In this document: piece by piece, positions 9,801 to 17,249 of the stretch
Layout of the letters: each line of letters begins with the position of its first letter
How positions within the stretch are numbered: the stretch's first letter is position 1
Source: a virus
DNA: 24,066 nucleotides
Direction: 5' to 3' (one strand)
Virus record (IMG/VR): IMGVR_UViG_3300011445_000063
Coordinates: 1-24,066 of that record
Notes under the pieces: generated by a model
Told to the model about the DNA's origin: nothing
The model's database searches: none
The model's input: only the letters and a program-made list of their open reading frames with translations
Position numbers and translations under genes: made by a program

Positions 9801-11325
9801 GCTTGGTGCCAGGCGCGGCAGGAGCAGCGGGCTGGCCGGGTGCAGTGGGCGTGGTGCCGGCACCGTCGACGGGCGCGGTGCCCTGCCGGATCTGGATCCG
9901 TTCCTTGAGCGGCCGCGCCGCATCGACCGGCCGCGTCAGACGCGAAGCGTTTTCTACTTTCAGGTCTTCCAAAACCTGCCAGTGGCCAATCGCATTGGCC
10001 TTGTCCGTGTACTCCTTGATGTCCTCTTCGGTCAGGCCCGCACGACCGCGCGTCTTCTTGAGGAGGTCATATTCCTTCTTCAGTTCGAACCGCTCGGCCT
10101 TGAACTTGTTGTCGTGTTCCCGAAAAATCGTCCGGCCGTCCCGCTCCAGTGTCTTGAGGTCGCGAAGCTTGAAGCCGTAGACGCCGGTCTGATTGAGGTC
10201 TTCCTCGGCCGGGATGTAGGTTTCTTCGCCCTGCGGGCCGTACTCCCACTTGCCGGCCAGCTCTGGCCGGTCCTTGGCGTATTTCGAATCCGTGCTGAAC
10301 GTCGGGTGGTTGGGCTTCTTGAACGTGTCGGGCCAGTGGCCGTACTGGTCCGCCGTCGTGCCCGCCTTGAACGCGCCGCGCAGATCGTAATCCTCGCCGC
10401 TGTCATACGGCGCATTCTGCTCCTTCCAGGTCTTGAACTTCTCTTCCTCGGCCGGTGTCAGCTTTGTCTCGTACCTCGCCGGATCAACCGCAGTGGCGCC
10501 GCCGCGCATGCCCTTGCGCAGCTGCGCAATGCCTTCCTCAAAGACTTTCCTCGCCGCCGCGGGGCCGTCGCTTTCCAGAGTCCGCTGGGTTTTGCCGATC
10601 AGCCAGGCGCGCGTTGCCCTGCTGAGGAATGCATCGCGTTCGTTCTTCAGCCGCTCCGGCGATATCCGGTTGCGCGGATCAGCCAGTGTCTTGGCGTAGA
10701 TCTTGTCGAGTTCCTCAAACCGCTTCCGCATCCCCTCGGTTTCGAGGCCGTCCGCCGCCCCGACGAGTTCAATCTCGTTGCCGAGCCGCTGTCGTTCGAC
10801 GAGCCGGCCATCCTCGCCGAGGGCCTCGTCGCGCGCCATCTTCTCCTTGACCATATGGCCGTGCCGCTCGGTGTGCAGGCGCACGAAATACGAGTCGTAG
10901 CCCTGGCGCAGATGCGGCGCGACGTTCGCCATGATGCCGGCCTTGTAGGTCGTGAAGGCCTGGTCGAACCCCGCCGGGTCACCCTGAAAATCCTGCTGCA
11001 GCTTGCCGATGTCGGCGTTGATCTTCGCCGTCATCGCCGTGTCGTAGTTATGCTCGGCGGTCTTGTTCCACTGCTTGGCGAGGCGGCCGCCACCGATGAT
11101 CGGCATCATCGTGACTTGCGGCATGCCATCGGGGCCGACCGTCACCGCCTTCTGCGCTTCCTGCTCGACGAAGGGCGAGGCAATGTCCTCGACGCCCTGG
11201 CCGATCCGGCCCAGCGCCTGGCCCAGCCACTTGTATGGCCCGGCGATGTCTTCCGGCGTGACGCCGGTCTTCGGGGCCTCGGTCAGAACCAGACGGCGCG
11301 GGACCGTGGGAAGCTGTGCTGCCAT
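6889..11325 (-). CDS. Internal virion protein with lytic transglycosylase domain, 1478 aa
   Basis: Large core/ejection protein between the gp14-like and giant gp16-position genes. The ATG abuts the previous TAA with no gap. Residues about 305-351 (DYDLRGAFKAG, then GHWPDTFKKPNHPTFS) form a motif known from many phage structural proteins. A Pro/Ala linker (about 483-567) leads to a goose-lysozyme/SLT-like transglycosylase domain at about 585-700: AESGG with candidate catalytic Glu597, IYQFVPSTW (611-619), and AAHFLGAGG (687-695). A Gly-rich linker (about 749-825) follows, then a long, mostly helical charged C-terminal half ending in KKKD. By family knowledge such domains cut peptidoglycan during DNA ejection. 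In T7 this activity sits at the N-terminus of gp16, so its mid-protein place here is unusual. The enzyme assignment is strong by motif; activity is untested. Confidence 0.9.
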   Translation of the reverse strand: MAAQLPTVPRRLVLTEAPKTGVTPEDIAGPYKWLGQALGRIGQGVEDIASPFVEQEAQKAVTVGPDGMPQVTMMPIIGGGRLAKQWNKTAEHNYDTAMTAKINADIGKLQQDFQGDPAGFDQAFTTYKAGIMANVAPHLRQGYDSYFVRLHTERHGHMVKEKMARDEALGEDGRLVERQRLGNEIELVGAADGLETEGMRKRFEELDKIYAKTLADPRNRISPERLKNERDAFLSRATRAWLIGKTQRTLESDGPAAARKVFEEGIAQLRKGMRGGATAVDPARYETKLTPAEEEKFKTWKEQNAPYDSGEDYDLRGAFKAGTTADQYGHWPDTFKKPNHPTFSTDSKYAKDRPELAGKWEYGPQGEETYIPAEEDLNQTGVYGFKLRDLKTLERDGRTIFREHDNKFKAERFELKKEYDLLKKTRGRAGLTEEDIKEYTDKANAIGHWQVLEDLKVENASRLTRPVDAARPLKERIQIRQGTAPVDGAGTTPTAPGQPAAPAAPGTKPTPTMPPAAPPGSDPQTEEVLRQGGAPGGTPAAPAAPGTAPAPTAGAAPAAAPAAAPGGVITRIEAKDFIPGQTIVPREWIRGPVLTAESGGRWHIGKFKGGIYQFVPSTWMYMIEKYRPDLMQGRTEAQVLALRNPHPGWSEDQALALQEFMAFKYADNSAATLSRYGIPITPATIYAAHFLGAGGSSKTPGLGAVALYNSPPQTPSRTFVSAKGYAANTTIFDANPTAAHLIAWAERKGAGGGGAAGRGPGGGGAAPAVGAAGLPTRGAGGGGYGGRFPEGVPADVPAGGAGGGGGEVAVEGGVAAPVAAPGTTDLTTTRLGIRRMRDAELQLKDDLNGMMTSLRSSIQAEELPDRSRIEGLRELVNAVGDPKQREEAEHIIAGVEYGEKFSDGTPAERSQMQAQVRQDMAAERDNDRRAFLEKMDRIFKATDKAITDGYKDNPYKADRVWNKGPKIEPINWDDPAQTARVTDEKIARQAVIRQDQDMGAFSILEPHEANAFANWASKASPKQITAQFQNLGKQTDEMLNATIHNPVIAQTLRSLMSTTDPAKHQAVMSGLDALYTRLPAETMKLLGEDNAHTLSTWRTTASFYDEKGYADWIKQKQNEDPAQTKRREYLERKGLEDAYKETPDKIAEQFGASGFLPSLVEGITRNAPQVPSDPNVARALAVDYAHAYSIQFAANNGDAKKAKESAIKLLKEGKIWMPSPTNNNQLMKHAPEKYYPPVAGGHGYIRAELLDFTAKKMGVPLGDFTGDPMGTSPAANYTVALVPDKRTESEAGSYNPTRDPDTRKTVPNAEGIQEPNPDYNHPPTYLVIVRDDRTSPPKYDAIRGTRFWADPTLPKKAAAEEERLGIIRGQAAAAPQPMRVPPPLIENPMMPGSGPVVSPSLGPDANIDELRAQDRGALYDEFGKPFVEAGGRVGERLGPPLQRAGEAAAGAVVRGLGAAGQLLTSGGSRATGGRKKKD

Positions 11326-11790
11326 TTAATAGCCTGTTGATCCGAACCGTCCGCCGAGTCCGCTCAACGAGGACAGCGCACGGCCGAACGTGCCGAACAT
11401 GCTGCTGCGCATCGCCTGGTCGCCGGCATAGGCGTAATACTTCTGATCCTCCCAGAGCTGCTGCGCCTGCGACTTGATGTTGCCGACCTTGATGCGGCGC
11501 TGCCGGTCGCTTTCCTTCGACTCGCGCGCGTCGATCGCCAGCCCCGTCGGCGACTCGTGCATCACCCCCGACGAGGCGCGGATGGCGTTGATGTTGCCCA
11601 GCGTCTCGGCCAGCTCGTTCTGCAGCGATGACGAGGTCTGGTCCGCCTGCACCAGCGCGGCCTGGCGCTGCCGCTCGGCCTGCGCGGCGCGATGCGCGTA
11701 AGCCGCCTGCTGGCCCTGCCCTTCCATGAGGCCGCCAAAGATCCCCATGCCGGTGCTGGCGAGCGAAGCGACCATCGGGAGTGCTTGCAT
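11326..11790 (-). CDS. gp14-like internal virion protein, 154 aa
   Basis: Small protein between tail tubular protein B and the large internal proteins, the slot of T7 gp14 (196 aa). I chose ATG at 11790 because it lies 2 nt after the stop of the preceding gene (TAGCCATG); the same frame stays open far upstream only as a shadow of that gene. The N-terminus has an Ala/Gly/Met-rich hydrophobic stretch (MVASLASTGMGIFGGLM), followed by a Gln/Ala-rich helical region (about 26-70) and a polar region up to a Gly/Ser-rich end. Membrane-interacting ejection proteins commonly look like this. Assignment rests mainly on position, size and composition. Confidence 0.72.
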   Translation of the reverse strand: MQALPMVASLASTGMGIFGGLMEGQGQQAAYAHRAAQAERQRQAALVQADQTSSSLQNELAETLGNINAIRASSGVMHESPTGLAIDARESKESDRQRRIKVGNIKSQAQQLWEDQKYYAYAGDQAMRSSMFGTFGRALSSLSGLGGRFGSTGY

Positions 11791-11792
11791 GG

Positions 11793-14492
11793 CTACACCG
11801 TCGTATCTGCAGAAAACTCCAGGATGTCCATCGGCCCAGGAATGTCCTTGATCAGGACGCGCCGCGGGTCGACCGCACGGCCGAGCGAGCGGAACGGCAG
11901 CGCCTCCTCGCGCCAGGCCGGCATCAGGCTTTCGTTGTCGCCCTGGCCCCAGCCCGAGATGCGCCGGTTGCAGAACTCGAACCCGCCGACATGCTTCAGT
12001 GCCAGCACCGCCTTGCGGATCTTGCGCTTGCGGTGGGTCTGCTGCACCGACTGGCCGCTGTTGGCGTGCGGGAACAGCGGCTCGAATGTCGCGGTCCACT
12101 TCTCGCCGACATAGACGTAGGTGCCGGTGAAGACATCGTCCGGCTTCAGGACCAGGTTGCCGTTGGCATCGACCGTCCGCTCGCCGAGATAGCGCCACTG
12201 GTCCGCGACATCGACGGTGCCGGTCGCCATCCACCACAGCGGCCCGGTGGCGCCGCGCGTCGACTCGCGCTTGTCGCCCTGCGTGAAGAACACGACCTCG
12301 GACAGCAGGACGTAGGTGCCGCCGGTCTGCGACACGCGCACCCAGCGATACGGATAGGCTGTCGTCGGATGCGTGCCGATGATGGTCACGGGGGTGGTCT
12401 GATCGGCGATCGTGGTGGTGCCCATCAGCACGCCATCGCTGGCGTTGGCCGGCAGCGTGTTCGAGCCGTAGATCTGCAGCGTGACATTCGCCGCGTCGGT
12501 GAAGCCCTGGTCGATCGAGGGATAGAACGTCGCCTTGCTCACCGTGTGTCCGACCGTGGTGAACCGTCCGACCCAGCCCTCGGCCGCAGTCTTCTTCGCG
12601 CACTTGTCCGCCGTCTGCTGGATCACGGAATCGAACGCCGCCTCGCGCGTGGCATTCTCCGACATGTCGCCGATCGGCACGCCCGCCGTGCGGTAATGCT
12701 CGAACTCGGGATCCTGCCCGCTGGCCAAAGCCGCCGGGATGTCGTTGAGCCGCACCGCGCCGTCGAGCCACGCCAGCGGGTCGAACCTCTCGACCACCAC
12801 CGGAAACTCGGTGCTGCCGAATTGATACTGCGTGCAGAACGTCACGTTGGCGTCGAGCGACGATATCCACTTCACCGTGCCGGCGCCGTCCCACGGCACC
12901 CAGCCGATCCAGTCCCGCTCGGTGTTGTATTTGCCGACGCAGACCGTGCCGTTGGTATTGAGGACGTAGATGTACCGCTCGGGATAATCCTTGTCGCCGG
13001 TCGAGGCCGCCAGTGCCATCGGCACCGCGAACAGCTCGCCGTGATAATCGGTCAGGTGGCGGATCATGTAGGGCCGCGCCGTCTGCCCGGTGGCCACGAT
13101 CGCCAGCAGCTTGTTGCGCCCGGCGTTGAGGTAGACGTGGCCCTCGGTCGTCTCGAGCGGGCGCACCCGATCGGACGCATCCTTGGACACCGGGCGAAAC
13201 TTCACCGAGCCGGTCTGCAGCGGCGCATTCTCGCTGATAGGAATATAAAAAACGCCCTGATCTGTAAAAACGTATTGATCGGCGCCGCCGAGGACGTGGT
13301 AGACGCGCGGCTTGCCGCTGCACAGCTCGGCCATGGCGCCGTCCGGCGTGCCGTCGATGTCGAAGTCATACGGCGCGCCGATCGCCGACCACAGGATCGC
13401 TTCCTTGGTCTTCGGCAGATCGGTGAAGGTCAGCCGGTTGCGATCGTTGGTGCAGGACTGCGGCCAGCCATTCGCGTCCGAAATCATCTGCTCGTTCCAG
13501 GTCAGCGTCGGCAGCGGCGAGCCAAATTGCGGCTTGATCGCGAGCCGGCCACGTTCCTTCGGCCCGACGATCCATTCGCCCGGCTTCGGCGGATCCTGGT
13601 CTGAGTTCCAGAAATAGCTGGTGTGGGTGTTGAGCAGTTGCACCCAGATCCGGTTCAGCGCGAGGTCGATCTTGACGATTTCGCCCTCGTTGTCGCTTTC
13701 GTCGCCGATGACAATCTCGCCGACCGAATAGCCCGCCACGCCGGGGCCGGGGCCGCCCGGCACGGACACGTCGAGCGGGCCAAGGATGGTCAGCATCTGC
13801 AGCGGGTAGAGCTTCTCCAGCACCGTCGCCTCGGCGTCCCGCGCACTGATGTGCTTGTCGATGCGGATGCGCCGGTTGGCGAAAGTGAAGATCGAGCCGA
13901 CATGGTTGCCGGTCAGGACGTCCGCCGACCAGTGGATCGTGATCGGACCCAGTTCCTGGTCCGACGGCGTCATGGTGACGCCCCGCTCGGCCATGCGGAA
14001 CAGCGGCACCCGCGGCACGCTGTCAGGGCCGAGGTCGAACGTGAACTCGGTGAAGGTCCAGGTCACCACGAAGTTGTCGTCGACCAGGCGCCGGATCACC
14101 ACCGGGCGCATGTTGGTGAAGCAGACCACGATGTCGCCCAGATCGGTCATCGCCCACGACGCGAACCGGCAATTGAGCAGCGTCCAGGGGAACCCGGCGC
14201 GGGCCGCCAGCGTGAGGCCGTCGCTGTCGCGGATCCGCAGCGTGCCGGCGCCAAAGCACAGGTAATAGGTGACGCCGCTTTCCATCCGCACCTCGTCGCA
14301 GCGGGCGTCCTCGATGAACAGCGCCTTGCGCGCCGGGCGCATCACCAGCGCGCGGCTGTTGGCAATGCGAAAGTTGCGCGCCGTGCGCGCGCCCGCGCGG
14401 AACAGCGGGATGTCGTCGCCGCGGCGGGTACGCGGGTCGAGCTGGCCGGCAGAGAAATCCTGCTGCCGGGGAAGGTTGGCCGGGATCACCAT
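11793..14492 (-). CDS. Tail tubular protein B (T7 gp12-like nozzle), 899 aa
   Basis: Tail nozzle protein, recognisable from the N-terminus (QQDFSAGQLDPRTRRGDD, then RTARNFRIANSRALVMRPA), a hallmark of the gp12 family, and from its place directly after tail tubular protein A. It is about 100 residues longer than T7 gp12 (794 aa). The extra length maps to about residues 615-735, which reads like a discoidin (F5/8 type C) domain: AAFDS near its start, then NVTLQIYGSN, YRWVRVSQ and LLSEVVFF. Its start overlaps the previous stop (ATGGTGA). Six copies would be expected to form the tail nozzle with gp11-like rings. An AT-rich patch with unusual codons lies at 13237-13278. Confidence 0.93.
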   Translation of the reverse strand: MVIPANLPRQQDFSAGQLDPRTRRGDDIPLFRAGARTARNFRIANSRALVMRPARKALFIEDARCDEVRMESGVTYYLCFGAGTLRIRDSDGLTLAARAGFPWTLLNCRFASWAMTDLGDIVVCFTNMRPVVIRRLVDDNFVVTWTFTEFTFDLGPDSVPRVPLFRMAERGVTMTPSDQELGPITIHWSADVLTGNHVGSIFTFANRRIRIDKHISARDAEATVLEKLYPLQMLTILGPLDVSVPGGPGPGVAGYSVGEIVIGDESDNEGEIVKIDLALNRIWVQLLNTHTSYFWNSDQDPPKPGEWIVGPKERGRLAIKPQFGSPLPTLTWNEQMISDANGWPQSCTNDRNRLTFTDLPKTKEAILWSAIGAPYDFDIDGTPDGAMAELCSGKPRVYHVLGGADQYVFTDQGVFYIPISENAPLQTGSVKFRPVSKDASDRVRPLETTEGHVYLNAGRNKLLAIVATGQTARPYMIRHLTDYHGELFAVPMALAASTGDKDYPERYIYVLNTNGTVCVGKYNTERDWIGWVPWDGAGTVKWISSLDANVTFCTQYQFGSTEFPVVVERFDPLAWLDGAVRLNDIPAALASGQDPEFEHYRTAGVPIGDMSENATREAAFDSVIQQTADKCAKKTAAEGWVGRFTTVGHTVSKATFYPSIDQGFTDAANVTLQIYGSNTLPANASDGVLMGTTTIADQTTPVTIIGTHPTTAYPYRWVRVSQTGGTYVLLSEVVFFTQGDKRESTRGATGPLWWMATGTVDVADQWRYLGERTVDANGNLVLKPDDVFTGTYVYVGEKWTATFEPLFPHANSGQSVQQTHRKRKIRKAVLALKHVGGFEFCNRRISGWGQGDNESLMPAWREEALPFRSLGRAVDPRRVLIKDIPGPMDILEFSADTTV
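13237..13278 (-). promoter_or_regulatory. AT-rich island inside tail tubular B gene, possible promoter
   Basis: About 31 percent G+C over 42 nt in a GC-rich gene. On the minus strand TTTACA (13268-13263) and TATATT (13247-13242) are separated by 15 nt, loosely like a sigma-70 promoter with a short spacer. The codons here (GTT TTT, GTT TTT TAT ATT CCT) differ from surrounding usage. It might also be a conserved RNA element or chance. Confidence 0.25.
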
Positions 14493-15085
14493 GGCATCGG
14501 CGCCTTGCGGGTGCTGCGGGTGCGCAGCCAGGTCGAGCGGTAGACCGGCCGGGCGCGCTGCTCCTGGTCGCTCTTGGTTTTGGCCTGCTGGATGTAGGCC
14601 TCGCCCTCCTCCCGTTCGCGCCGGGCCTCGCCGTGATCCTCGTTCAGGCCGCCGAAAATGCCGGCGCGCACGAAGCTGCGCAGTGCCTTGACGAACAGCG
14701 GATGCAGTTGCTCGGGGAGAGGCTGCAGCACGATCTTGGCGGTGACCTCGCCATTGGGCGCATCGCCCGCCGATACCAGCACCTTGTTGCCGACGATCTT
14801 CCAGTCGACGTCCTGGCCGTAAACCCGGACCCAGATCAGGCTCAAACTGTTCGCCGGCTTGGCGTATTCGTCCTGGTATTCCGTATCGGGTGAATCCCCG
14901 AGCCGGGTCATATGCTGGATGGCGGTGGCGAACTTCCAGTCATGGGCGGCCAGCAGATCGAGGATCGCCGCCTCATAGGCGATCGAGGCCACCCTCCACT
15001 CGTCGGACCCGTCTTCCTCGGCATTGCAGAGGGCATTGCCCGTCAAACCGAGACAGTCATTCACGATACTCAGCTTGTTGAACAT
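14486..15085 (-). CDS. Tail tubular protein A (T7 gp11-like), 199 aa
   Basis: Head-to-tail adaptor ring protein. Size is close to T7 gp11 (196 aa), and the start MFNKLSIVNDCLGLTGN with a downstream AYEAAILDLLAAHDWKFA is typical of the gp11 family. I prefer the ATG at 15085 over an upstream in-frame TTG at 15121, because the latter overlaps the conserved repeated motif and would add residues not expected in the family. The 3' end overlaps the start of tail tubular protein B. It follows a 45-nt gap that holds motif copy 2, so it may begin a separate transcript. Confidence 0.9.
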   Translation of the reverse strand: MFNKLSIVNDCLGLTGNALCNAEEDGSDEWRVASIAYEAAILDLLAAHDWKFATAIQHMTRLGDSPDTEYQDEYAKPANSLSLIWVRVYGQDVDWKIVGNKVLVSAGDAPNGEVTAKIVLQPLPEQLHPLFVKALRSFVRAGIFGGLNEDHGEARREREEGEAYIQQAKTKSDQEQRARPVYRSTWLRTRSTRKAPMPW

Positions 15086-15117
15086 GCCCCGGAAGGTGCC
15101 GCCGAACGCCGGACAAA

Positions 15118-15134
15118 TCAACGCACACGGCTAG
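15118..15134 (-). promoter_or_regulatory. Late motif copy 2, before tail tubular genes
   Basis: The minus strand reads CTAGCCGTGTGCGTTGA. It lies in the 45-nt gap (the largest in the window) between the fibre-like gene and tail tubular protein A, contains the stop codon TAG (15133-15131) of the fibre-like gene, and ends 32 nt before the ATG at 15085. Confidence 0.6.
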
Positions 15135-16258
15135 TTGGGCAGCAGCAGCTCGACCGTATAGGACTTGAGGGTGATGCTGTCGGTGCCAAGCGCAAGCTGG
15201 CCGGTGATGACCACCGTGGTCGCGACCGTCGTGTCGACCGCCCCCGTCACCAGATCCCCGGTATTGCCGTTGCCGATACCGATGGAGATGGGGCTATGAC
15301 CAATCTGGGTGCCCGCCGTCTGGTTGCGGATCATCACGTAATCCTGCTCGACCAACTGCGTCGTCAGGGGCCGTTCAAAGAAGATCGTTCCCGCCGCGCC
15401 GCTGAAGCGGATGCGCAAGGTCTTGTTGCCCGCGCTGTTATTGGCGGTCCACAGCGGCATGATCCGCAGGATGCCGTTCGCGCCCAGGATGGCGGGAATG
15501 TTGATCGTCGCCAGCGTCGTCTCGGTCAGGTTGCCGGTGTGCGACACATTCGGATTGGCCAGCGCCAGCATCCGGCCATTCGACAATTCGCGCCGGATGG
15601 AGACGTGATCCACATACATCAGCGAGGCCGCGGAGCCGGTCACATGCTCCACCCGGCAGCGCATTTTCCGCTTGCCCGGCGGGACAACGACCAGGACCGT
15701 GCCCTTCTGCCAAGCCGTCGTGCTGGAGAATTGAGTATTTACAGTCAGCGGATTGGCGTTTGCTTCGTCGTAGAAGTAATAGGTCATGCGGAAATTGTTG
15801 GAGCCGGCCGCATTACCCTTAAACATGGCGACAAATTCTAGAAGCTGACCTTCCTCCACAAACAAGAAAGCATTGTGGATCACATTGGACGCCGGCGTCA
15901 GGGAAATATACTGCGACCCCGCCACGCCAGCATTGTCGACGATCTGGGCGACAGTACCGGCTTCGGTCCAGCCCAATGTCCCGTCGTCGAACCCGCCATT
16001 GAACAGCATGTTCGACAGGTTCGATGAATACGGATGGACGATGTTCCGCGCGTTGGCGGCGGTCAGATCCTCGACCGCGCCGGTGCCCGCAGTGTTGCGG
16101 CCCTTGATCGTCTGCGTCAGCACATTCGGAAATTTGGCATTGGTCACCACGCCGGCCGCGATCGTCGTCGCGCCGTCAGCAACCGACGCCACCTCGCCGG
16201 TATGGTTGGGGTGAACGTAGCCACCGCCGCCGGTCGCGGGAGGAGGAAACAGCGGCAT
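15131..16258 (-). CDS. Fibre-like structural protein with jelly-roll-like middle domain, 375 aa
   Basis: Start chosen at ATG 16258, just after the previous stop (TAGGATG); the same frame is open further upstream only over that gene. N-terminal residues GGYVHPNHTGEVAS then TQTIKGRNTAGTGAVEDLTAANAR are a common phage fibre or decoration head piece. A middle segment (about 88-225) starting with FNGGFDDGTLGWTEAG and ending with LMYVDHVSIRRE resembles a CBM4/9-like beta-sandwich. The C-terminus (NLTETTLATINIP, then NNSAGNKTLRIRF) is a beta-rich domain seen in other phage structural proteins. DNA over the middle segment (15721-15900) is only about 48 percent G+C. It lies in the head module and not beside the tailspike, so it could be a head fibre as well as a tail appendage. 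Confidence 0.78.
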   Translation of the reverse strand: MPLFPPPATGGGGYVHPNHTGEVASVADGATTIAAGVVTNAKFPNVLTQTIKGRNTAGTGAVEDLTAANARNIVHPYSSNLSNMLFNGGFDDGTLGWTEAGTVAQIVDNAGVAGSQYISLTPASNVIHNAFLFVEEGQLLEFVAMFKGNAAGSNNFRMTYYFYDEANANPLTVNTQFSSTTAWQKGTVLVVVPPGKRKMRCRVEHVTGSAASLMYVDHVSIRRELSNGRMLALANPNVSHTGNLTETTLATINIPAILGANGILRIMPLWTANNSAGNKTLRIRFSGAAGTIFFERPLTTQLVEQDYVMIRNQTAGTQIGHSPISIGIGNGNTGDLVTGAVDTTVATTVVITGQLALGTDSITLKSYTVELLLPN

Positions 16259-16259
16259 C

Positions 16260-17216
16260 CTACAGCTCCGTGACGCGGAGCGAACCCGCGCCGTCACCCG
16301 CCCAAATCGCGTGAATGATGCCGGTATAGGTGGGTCGCGGCATTTCCCAATAGGCGCCGGTCACCAGGGCGACCGTGTAGCTGGTCGCGGATGCCGCCGT
16401 GCCGTATTTCACATAGCAGACGTTGGCGTCGTCGTTGACCAGCAGCAGGCCTTTGCGGGCGGCGTTCGCCGCGACCACCTGCGTCGACGTGATCGCGGAC
16501 GCGATGTTGGAGAGGGCCGCCGCTGCGACGGCATCGTCGACCGCGCCGACACGGACCCACTGCCGGCCGAGCGAATCCATGATCGGAGGAGTGTAGTCGC
16601 CGTCGGTCCCGGCGAGCGAGGCGGCAACATCCTGGCGCACGCCGAGCGACATGATGCCGGTGGAGCCAGACGCATGGACCGAATCCTCGGCCTTGCCCAG
16701 TCCGGTCGTCGAGGTCATCACGCCGATCAGCAGTTGGCCGTTACTGCCGAGTTGCAGCGAGGCTTGCTGACCGTCAGTCATGACGGGCGCCGCCGCGTTG
16801 TATTGCCCGCCAGCCAGTTGGCTCTTGGTCGCCGTCGCCGCAGCCGGCGCGACCGGCGCGTGCGTGGCGGTCTGGTTGGCTGCGGTCGTGCCACCAGGCG
16901 GCGCGGTCCCGACCTTGGTGTCGATCGACGTGAGCAGGGCGTTGGCCGCAGCCTGGTTCGCTGCGGTCGCCTGCGCATCCAGCTTGGTGTCGATGGAGGA
17001 GAGAGAGTCGTTGCCGACGACCTGGTTGGCAGCGGTCGCCCCGCCAACCTCGCCGCCACCGCCGCCACCGCCGCCGCTGCCGATGTCCTGCAGCGACTTG
17101 AGGATGCCGCGGTTCAGCCCGACCAGCGAGGCCGGTACCTCATCGGGATCAGTAACGCGCGGGTCTTCCGCGTTGCCGATCGCCTTGAGCGGGTCGCGGT
17201 AGATATGATGGTTCAT
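16260..17216 (-). CDS. Structural protein with AANQ repeats and beta-rich C-terminus, 318 aa
   Basis: Good ribosome binding site (AGGAG, 8 nt before ATG). Residues about 46-56 form a poly-Gly run. Then come two and a half repeats of the ATAANQ-x-LxSIDTK type (about 59-110), known in many phage virion proteins. The region QYNAAAPVMTDGQQAS to GQLLIGV is another common structural-protein motif. The C-terminal 75 residues (RKGLLLVNDDANVCYVKYGT, then PTYTGIIHAIW and LRVTEL) form a beta-sandwich-like domain found at the ends of decoration and fibre proteins. A capsid-attached decoration or head fibre base fits the context (after the cement protein and before the fibre-like gene). The exact role is unknown. 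Confidence 0.75.
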   Translation of the reverse strand: MNHHIYRDPLKAIGNAEDPRVTDPDEVPASLVGLNRGILKSLQDIGSGGGGGGGGEVGGATAANQVVGNDSLSSIDTKLDAQATAANQAAANALLTSIDTKVGTAPPGGTTAANQTATHAPVAPAAATATKSQLAGGQYNAAAPVMTDGQQASLQLGSNGQLLIGVMTSTTGLGKAEDSVHASGSTGIMSLGVRQDVAASLAGTDGDYTPPIMDSLGRQWVRVGAVDDAVAAAALSNIASAITSTQVVAANAARKGLLLVNDDANVCYVKYGTAASATSYTVALVTGAYWEMPRPTYTGIIHAIWAGDGAGSLRVTEL

Positions 17217-17249
17217 CGCGCGGCTCCTGTCCGACGCGACGGCCGCGTC

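Noticed and set aside
11791-13323. Upstream extension of the gp14-like frame to 13323
   Set aside because: It runs through the tail tubular B gene in another frame and looks like Arg/Ala/Gly-rich shadow sequence; the real start at 11790 follows the tail tubular B stop.
1343-13604. Very long plus-strand open frames, e.g. 1343-3130, 3464-6364, 9106-11340 and 11781-13604
   Set aside because: They lie opposite clear virion protein genes in GC-rich DNA, have Arg/His/Leu/Asp-heavy compositions with no family motifs, and no ribosome binding sites or gene borders of their own. They are antisense shadows.
15086-15121. TTG start at 15121 for tail tubular protein A
   Set aside because: It overlaps the conserved motif, has no ribosome binding site, and gives a longer N-terminus than the T7 gp11 family; the ATG at 15085 fits better.
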